A DNA stretch of 36,082 nt from GCA-020348365 sp964347995 (GTDB lineage Archaea; Thermoproteota; Bathyarchaeia; Bathyarchaeales; Bathyarchaeaceae): NCBI GenBank assembly GCA_964347995.1, contig CAYGBA010000009.1, forward strand, positions 1-36,082, given 5' to 3'. The translations under genes and the position numbers were made by a program. Below, in pieces: positions 31,666 to 36,082 of the stretch. The stretch's first letter is position 1; every line of letters starts with the position of its first letter. A model generated the notes under the pieces. The model was not told the DNA's origin. It made no database searches and saw only the letters and a program-made list of their open reading frames with translations.

Positions 31666-32586
31666 CTACTCGAAAACCCACGGGTGTTTTCTGCGCACAA
31701 CTTCAACTACTGAGTGAGGAGAAATAATCCCTTCTTCGCATATTATGCCATGAATAAAATCTCTCCTTGTTACATCAAAGGCTGGATTTCTTATGACCAA
31801 GTTCTTCGGAGGAGTTTTCCAGATTTCGTTTGGATTTCTTTCTTCTATCTTTTCATAATCTCCGTAGATAGTTGCTGGGTCGAACTTCAAGAGTTCGGAA
31901 ACAACGTAGAAAGGTGTTCTGGCTTCTTGAGCCACGAGGGCTATCATGCTTGTTCCAATCTTGTTTATAACGTTTCCTTCAGAGGTTATCGCATCGGCTC
32001 CAACAACTACCAAGTCAGCTTGGTTCATAAAAAAGCGTGCGGCTGAATCCGCAATCAAAGTTGTGCTCACGCCTAATTCCAACATTTCTTTCGCTGTGAT
32101 TCTTCCTTGAAAAAGGGGTCTGGTCTCAGTGCAGATGATTTCGAAGGATTTTCCTTCCGATTTGGCCTTGTTCAGCACGTGAGTAACAGTAGAAGAGTGG
32201 CAATGAGTGAGAACCACCGAATTGTTCCGAATTCTTCTTGCCCCAATTTCAGCAATTTTCTCTTTAGAATCTTCGAGCGTCTTTAGAAATTTTTGCGAAG
32301 CCGAGAAGACTATTTCGGCTAGCTCCGGAAATTTTTCCTTTCTGCTTCTTTCGACTTGACTTGTTATCCATCGAACAGCGTTTCTCATGAGGGGTTCCGT
32401 CTCTCTTGAAGCAAAAAGAATTTTCTTCGCTTGTGAAAGTTCCTTCAAAAATTCCTCCTTATTCTTCGCCTTTGTTTCCTTCGCTAAAGTTTCTGCCGCT
32501 TTAATGGCCGCTATGGCAACGTTCCTCGCGCCTTGAACTTTAAGCTTTTTTATTTTTTCGGCAGTTATTTGAACTAATTCTAACAA
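31666..32586 (-). CDS. e2b2: Ribose-1,5-bisphosphate isomerase
   Basis: 306 residues of the eIF-2B alpha/R15P isomerase family. It converts ribose 1,5-bisphosphate to ribulose 1,5-bisphosphate, the middle step between AMP phosphorylase and RuBisCO. Catalytic C129 (in LTHCHSSTV) and D198 (in VVGADAIT) correspond to C133 and D202 of the Thermococcus enzyme; TETRP at 153-157 and NKIGT at 208-212 are further family signs. The related eIF2B-alpha and MtnA proteins share the fold, but the pathway neighbours settle the function. The start is TTG 32586; the next Met is too far in. It is convergent with rbcL. Confidence 0.94.
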   Translation of the reverse strand: MLELVQITAEKIKKLKVQGARNVAIAAIKAAETLAKETKAKNKEEFLKELSQAKKILFASRETEPLMRNAVRWITSQVERSRKEKFPELAEIVFSASQKFLKTLEDSKEKIAEIGARRIRNNSVVLTHCHSSTVTHVLNKAKSEGKSFEIICTETRPLFQGRITAKEMLELGVSTTLIADSAARFFMNQADLVVVGADAITSEGNVINKIGTSMIALVAQEARTPFYVVSELLKFDPATIYGDYEKIEERNPNEIWKTPPKNLVIRNPAFDVTRRDFIHGIICEEGIISPHSVVEVVRRKHPWVFE

Positions 32587-32655
32587 TAATCCACACCTGT
32601 ATGGATGATCATTCTTTTAGCGGACAAACGCACTATAAACTTTCGGTAGATAGTT

Positions 32656-33495
32656 TTGGCTGTTTCCGTTACGAAGGCCGATGGAACGAAACAGTTGTTT
32701 GACAAAAGCAAAATTGTGAGAACTTGTCTCAGAATGGGTGCTACTAGAGATATAGCTGAGACGATTGCCGAAAAAATTGAAAAGAACATATACGATGGCA
32801 TAGAAACAAGGAAAATTCTTCGGATGATTTTTAGACAGTTGAGCAGGTATATACCCGCTATTAAACTACAAACTGATTTGCGAAAAGCTTTGAGTTTGAT
32901 GAAACCAGCGCCCGACTTTGAACGCTACATCCAGATTTTGCTGAGCGAACACGATTATGAAGTTATTCCAAACCAAGTTATAAAAGGAAAATGCGTAGAA
33001 CATGAAGTCGACGCTGTCGCTGCAAAAAACGGTGAGACATACATTGTAGAAGTGAAGCACCATTTCAACTACCATACTCCAACGGGCTTAGATGCAAGCC
33101 GCGTTGCAAGAGCTGTATTCGAAGACGTCACGGAAGGATTCAGACTTGGATTGAACAAATTGAGAATAGACAGGGCAATGATAGTCTGCAACACTAAACT
33201 CTCAGAACACGCTAAACATTACTCGAAATGCAGAGGAATTCATCACATAGGGTGGAGTTCTCCCCCGAACAATGACTTGCAGACCATGATTGAAGAAAAG
33301 AAACTATATCCCATAACATATCTCAGGGGTTTAAGCGCCTTGACCAAAGAAAAATTGGCATCTGCTGGAGTAATTCTGCTGAAACAGCTAGCGGCAAAAA
33401 ATCCAGAAGAACTCAGAAGAGAAACAGCTATCCCTGGAGAACCTCTTGAGTTAATGATCAAAAAAGCGAGTACGTTAGTTTCAGAAAACAGATAA
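32656..33495 (+). CDS. ATP-cone / PD-(D/E)XK nuclease-like / HhH fusion protein
   Basis: 279 residues with three parts. (1) Residues 1-90: an ATP-cone, the regulatory nucleotide-binding domain of ribonucleotide reductases (VTKADGTKQLFDKSKIVRTC). (2) About 90-200: a Mrr-like restriction-endonuclease fold with D119 (EHEVDAVAA), E132-x-K134 (YIVEVKHH), the PD-(D/E)XK active site. (3) About 215-275: a helix-hairpin-helix region (LRGLSALTKEKLASAGVI, then LAAKNPEELRRETAI) that would bind DNA. A nucleotide-sensing DNA nuclease fits the parts, but the function is unknown. It starts at TTG 32656, divergent from the R15P isomerase, with 69 nt between. No methyltransferase or restriction partner is adjacent. 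Confidence 0.85.
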   Translation: MAVSVTKADGTKQLFDKSKIVRTCLRMGATRDIAETIAEKIEKNIYDGIETRKILRMIFRQLSRYIPAIKLQTDLRKALSLMKPAPDFERYIQILLSEHDYEVIPNQVIKGKCVEHEVDAVAAKNGETYIVEVKHHFNYHTPTGLDASRVARAVFEDVTEGFRLGLNKLRIDRAMIVCNTKLSEHAKHYSKCRGIHHIGWSSPPNNDLQTMIEEKKLYPITYLRGLSALTKEKLASAGVILLKQLAAKNPEELRRETAIPGEPLELMIKKASTLVSENR

Positions 33496-33823
33496 ATATC
33501 ATTATCTTTCACGAAACATACTGTTGATGGTGAGTTTATGAGTTCCGATCAGAAACCCTTAGATGATCGGCAATAGCTTGAGCGACAACTCTAACATTGT
33601 AAGACGTGAAGTCTTTGCCCATGATGGCGCGCCAGCCATCGGTGCCAAAAACAATTTTGAGCATGGGGCTTTCACTTGTTTTGTTATTGAGGATATGAGG
33701 CGAATTGGCAATCGGGGAATTATGTTATCTCTTTTCTAATTGCACTTGAAAGATTTGCGCGAGCATCAGGTAGTGGGAAGATTATGTAGGGTCCTCCGGG
33801 CATCAAGCTTCCATGAAAAGAGT
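33496..33823. other. Intergenic stretch holding a gene remnant
   Basis: Apart from the truncated phosphohexomutase frame at 33536-33664 nothing is recognisable. A cat/gcg-rich segment near 33760-33800 has no open frame of note. Confidence 0.5.
33536..33664 (-). pseudogene. Phosphohexomutase (phosphoglucomutase/phosphomannomutase) N-terminal fragment
   Basis: A 42-codon minus-strand frame opens MLKIVFGTDGWRAIMGKDFT, and continues YNVRVVAQAIADHLRV. FGTDGWRAI is the N-terminal hallmark of the alpha-D-phosphohexomutase superfamily, which moves phosphate between the C1 and C6 positions of sugars, and VAQAIADHL is the next helix. After VSDRNS the frame ends at TAA, and the ATP-cone gene begins its own 3' end 40 nt further, so the other 90% of the gene, with the phosphoserine loop, is gone. 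It is a clear deletion remnant. Confidence 0.82.
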
Positions 33824-35239
33824 CTATATTTTCCTGATCTCCATTCTTCCCAGTCTTCGGTCTATTCCTGTGAACAGGACTGTGCCATGAGCTCTGGTCA
33901 ATTCAGTGTATATGTTTATTGTGTCTTTGCTTCTGTTTAGCATTTTGGCGTTGTAGGCGCAGATGGCAATCATTGGGATGTCCATAACTCTGTGTAATGA
34001 TTTTTCATATTCTATTAGTTCTGGGATTAGTTTGCTTTTGAAGAACCATGCAGTTTCTCCAGTGACTCTTAATCCCTTAAAGCCGTTTTTTAAGGCTCTA
34101 TTGTAAAGTGTGTTCCATGATTTCATCGTGGTGGCCACATCTAATTCTCCATCTGCAAGGTAAATGTCCTCGTATCTAGAGATGCGTAAAGCGCCTGTTT
34201 TTTCGTATTTTTCCACTTGGATGTCAAACTCCTTCATGGCTTCTCTTATTTGGCTTGGGGTCTCATCACCGGTCACATATATTCCAGCTTCTTCCTTTTC
34301 TAGTCCAACTTTGAGGTAGGTGAAAAGGACGTTGTATTTGGCTTCTGGAGAATCGTACACGAATATCAGATGGTTTGTGGGTCTCAATTGTTCCATAAAA
34401 CGAATCATCTTCTCATGAACAGCAATTTTTTCAATAGTCTTCCAGCTCATGGAATTACGCCAAAGGCTTTCAAAATCTCCCTGAAAGACTGCCTTGAGGC
34501 TGTCGCTGTTTGTCCACAGACAAGGATTTTCTGCCATGTTTCCCTCTGTGGTGGTTGCGATCAGAACATCTGTGAAATCAACGATCATGTAATGAGTTGA
34601 GGGCAGATCTGTATATCTTAAGTCGATAGAGTTTCCAGGTGATATACTCTCTTCCATAACTCTTGGAAGGGAGTCTTCATACTCGGGTTCTTCCGATATT
34701 ATCCGAATCTTTACCCCTTTCTTTATGGTCCTCTTGAGTTGTTCAGCGAAAGTATGTATGAATTGCATGAGCTGTCTTCTAGAGAATACAATGTCAAATT
34801 CTTTTTCAGCCTTTTTTGTCATAGCCAGCATTCTACCCATTATGGTTTCTCGATTCGTGAGCAGCGCGAAATTAGCTTTTTCTTCCACTTCCAGTCGCGG
34901 CACACGCGCGAAATGCGTCAAAATCGTTTCTGTTTTAGCTTTCAATCGGGACATTCTCTCGCGGAATGCATCTTCTTTCTGTTTGATTAGAATGGGAAGC
35001 CCCTCTTCCACGGGCATGGCTCTAATTCTGGTCGGTTTTCCCAACAATTTTTCAACTAATCCCATTTTTTCCAGCTTCGGCAATATTCTGTAGACATCTT
35101 CCCGGCGCACCTTCGACACTTTTGAAATTTGGCTGACTGTGGCCACCATAAGTCTAGCTGTAGCCATGTACACCTTTGCCTGATTATGGGTGAGCCCGAA
35201 ATCAGACAACATCTCAGCGTTCTCGTTCAAAGAAAGCAA
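33824..35239 (-). CDS. TrmB-family transcription regulator with C-terminal MEDS domain
   Basis: 471 residues. The N-terminal winged helix (about 8-75; DFGLTHNQAKVYMATARL, VRREDVYRILPKLEKMGLVEK) is TrmB-type, followed by a coiled segment and a TrmB-like effector region to about 270 (IVFSRRQLMQF, RTIKKGVKIRIISEEP). The last 180 residues (HLIFVYDSPEAKYNVLFTYL, KVGLEKEEAGIYVTGDETP, SRYEDIYLADGELD, GLRVTGETAWFF) match the MEDS sensory domain known from methanogens and methylotroph DcmR regulators, which is linked to C1 and nucleotide-like ligands. The combination suggests a sensor-regulator whose target is unknown. TTG start 35239, no in-frame ATG nearer than residue 10. Confidence 0.85.
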   Translation of the reverse strand: MLSLNENAEMLSDFGLTHNQAKVYMATARLMVATVSQISKVSKVRREDVYRILPKLEKMGLVEKLLGKPTRIRAMPVEEGLPILIKQKEDAFRERMSRLKAKTETILTHFARVPRLEVEEKANFALLTNRETIMGRMLAMTKKAEKEFDIVFSRRQLMQFIHTFAEQLKRTIKKGVKIRIISEEPEYEDSLPRVMEESISPGNSIDLRYTDLPSTHYMIVDFTDVLIATTTEGNMAENPCLWTNSDSLKAVFQGDFESLWRNSMSWKTIEKIAVHEKMIRFMEQLRPTNHLIFVYDSPEAKYNVLFTYLKVGLEKEEAGIYVTGDETPSQIREAMKEFDIQVEKYEKTGALRISRYEDIYLADGELDVATTMKSWNTLYNRALKNGFKGLRVTGETAWFFKSKLIPELIEYEKSLHRVMDIPMIAICAYNAKMLNRSKDTINIYTELTRAHGTVLFTGIDRRLGRMEIRKI

Positions 35240-35529
35240 GATAGATCACTCTGATTAGGAGTTACTGTCAGTGTAATATCTAGGTCACATAAATTTAAGG
35301 CTTTCATTTCCAAATCCTAAGACTGCGCGCGTGATATAAGGCTGGCGTCCAAGATAGAAAGACAAAGAATCGAGATCATGACCCGATTTTAGTGGGGCTT
35401 TCTTGGAGATGATCAGCGAGAGCTCGAAGGAAGCGGAGATCACCCGTATGGACGGGAAAGAAGGTACTTGAAGACATTCACGAGCAAACCAGGGCTAAGA
35501 AAGCCGCAATAGATTGGTTCCGATAGGAA
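35240..35529. other. Intergenic region, nothing recognised
   Basis: It contains the upstream region of the TrmB-MEDS gene (35240-35300) and a plus-strand stretch (35340-35520) whose frames are short and broken by stops. No repeat or RNA gene was recognised. Confidence 0.4.
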
Positions 35530-35976
35530 CTATAACCAGTCCAATGAGCATTCCATACAATGGTTTTTGAGGAGCTGGGGGCATAGGATTAGAAAGACTC
35601 CTGCAAGATTATCCACGAACTTCTGATGCCTCTCTTTGGACCATTGCATGTATGCTTCCAAGGTGTTCATCATGTCAGATTGGTTAACTTCTGCTGGAAC
35701 CTGTGTTCCTGCGCTCACCGTTGCATTCTGAATAGTTTGCCTCACTTGTGCAGGGGCCTCTATTAATGCGTTGGTTCGTGTTCTTATAAATTCCTTCTTT
35801 TTCTTTGGGTCCAGCTTGGAGAATGCGAGTATCATAGCCTTTACACATTCGACTCTCTGCTCTTCAGGTTGGACCGCAATCGTTTTAAGATGATCTAGAA
35901 TCACCTTTTTCCGCGAGTCTTCGGGGAAATCGGCGAGAGTCCGTACCATCTCATCTATATCTGTTTTATCAGCCAT
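35530..35976 (-). CDS. Hypothetical helical protein
   Basis: 148 residues from ATG 35976. The open frame continues up to 36051, but a good TATA element (gcaatatatc, 35996-36005) sits about 25-30 bp before ATG 35976, so a leaderless start there is preferred. The sequence is helical and amphipathic, with DKTDIDEMVRTLADFPEDSR, KKVILDHLKTIAVQPEEQRVE, KKEFIRTRTNALIEAPAQVR and a hydrophobic end (LAGVFLILCPQLL). No family recognised. The paired helices between 10 and 95 recall armadillo-like repeats, but this is weak. Three Cys near the C-terminus (LCPQLLKNHCMEC) may be a metal site. Confidence 0.6.
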   Translation of the reverse strand: MADKTDIDEMVRTLADFPEDSRKKVILDHLKTIAVQPEEQRVECVKAMILAFSKLDPKKKKEFIRTRTNALIEAPAQVRQTIQNATVSAGTQVPAEVNQSDMMNTLEAYMQWSKERHQKFVDNLAGVFLILCPQLLKNHCMECSLDWL

Positions 35977-35995
35977 AACTTCCGTCTCGTTAGAA

Positions 35996-36005
35996 GATAT
36001 ATTGC
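35996..36005 (-). promoter_or_regulatory. TATA box of the leaderless hypothetical gene
   Basis: Minus strand reads gcaatatatc. The spacing to ATG 35976 is that of a leaderless archaeal transcript. Confidence 0.5.
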
Positions 36006-36082
36006 ACTCGAAAGATGTATCGTTGTCGATAATTAATTTTTGTACGAACAAACGTTACAAACAACTCTCACTGCGAGTTTTA

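Noticed and set aside
32656..33495. Restriction-modification system around the nuclease fusion
   Set aside because: No methyltransferase, specificity subunit or defence gene lies beside it; neighbours are AMP-pathway and regulator genes.
35390..35440. C/D-box guide RNA near 35400-35440 (a gatgatc-like box)
   Set aside because: The box does not match RUGAUGA and no D box at the proper distance was found.
1..36082. CRISPR array, insertion sequence or integrated element
   Set aside because: No regularly spaced repeat, transposase, integrase or terminal inverted repeat was seen; the repeats noted are short and isolated.

Overview
This window looks like the chromosome of an archaeon, most likely a Bathyarchaeia-type (former MCG) lineage. 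The archaeal signs are two TFB transcription factors, Gar1, ribosomal protein S8e, aIF1, the 5' end of a TBP gene, TATA-box promoters, a tRNA with archaeal-type introns, and an AMP/RuBisCO form III pathway. The lineage is inferred from gene content and was not tested by phylogeny. Nearly half of the protein genes appear to start with TTG or GTG.

Layout. 1-1150: the 5' end of a TBP gene and a cold-shock protein gene (both minus), then the remains of an HhH-GPD/endonuclease III-like gene broken by two in-frame TGA codons. 1404-5776: an electron-transfer block of HdrD-like Fe-S oxidoreductase, EtfB, EtfA and acyl-CoA dehydrogenase. 5887-8332: a small helical protein, then minus-strand TFB with Gar1, and S8e. 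8504-10618: an adenosylcobalamin-type (class II) ribonucleotide reductase. 10640-15433: the complete SMC-ScpA-ScpB condensin operon. 15556-17801: a DUF2096-like protein and an exported subtilisin-like protease. 18124-19648: aIF1 with a zinc-ribbon protein, then a second TFB. 19649-21170: a gene-poor stretch with a bidirectional TATA element, small ORFs and one membrane-anchored protein. 21171-21309: tRNA-Gln(CTG) with two introns. 21314-24218: a DUF1122-like protein, an M48 membrane protease and a thioredoxin-fold protein with no cysteines. 24359-26825: a two-subunit NiFe hydrogenase and a convergent ferredoxin. 26976-28665: an MFS transporter and a ferritin-like protein. 28789-32586: AMP phosphorylase, RuBisCO and ribose-1,5-bisphosphate isomerase. 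32656-33495: an ATP-cone/nuclease/HhH fusion protein. 33536-33664: a truncated phosphohexomutase remnant. 33824-36051: a TrmB-MEDS regulator and a small hypothetical gene.

How the genes work together. The three AMP-pathway genes would turn AMP plus phosphate and CO2 into adenine and two 3-phosphoglycerates, feeding nucleoside carbon into central metabolism. EtfAB, acyl-CoA dehydrogenase and the HdrD-like protein form a plausible acyl-CoA oxidation and electron-transfer unit. The small hydrogenase and ferredoxin could exchange electrons between H2 and ferredoxin. The rest is mostly chromosome maintenance and information processing.

The most interesting items are the tRNA-Gln with an intron near position 9/10 as well as the one in the anticodon loop; two gene remnants in apparently empty DNA; the ATP-cone/PD-(D/E)XK/HhH protein beside the AMP pathway; the RuBisCO with a changed loop 6; the Cys-free thioredoxin-like protein facing the hydrogenase across a promoter with a 21-bp-spaced direct repeat; and the TrmB-MEDS regulator. 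I did not find an obvious multi-gene defence or mobile system.
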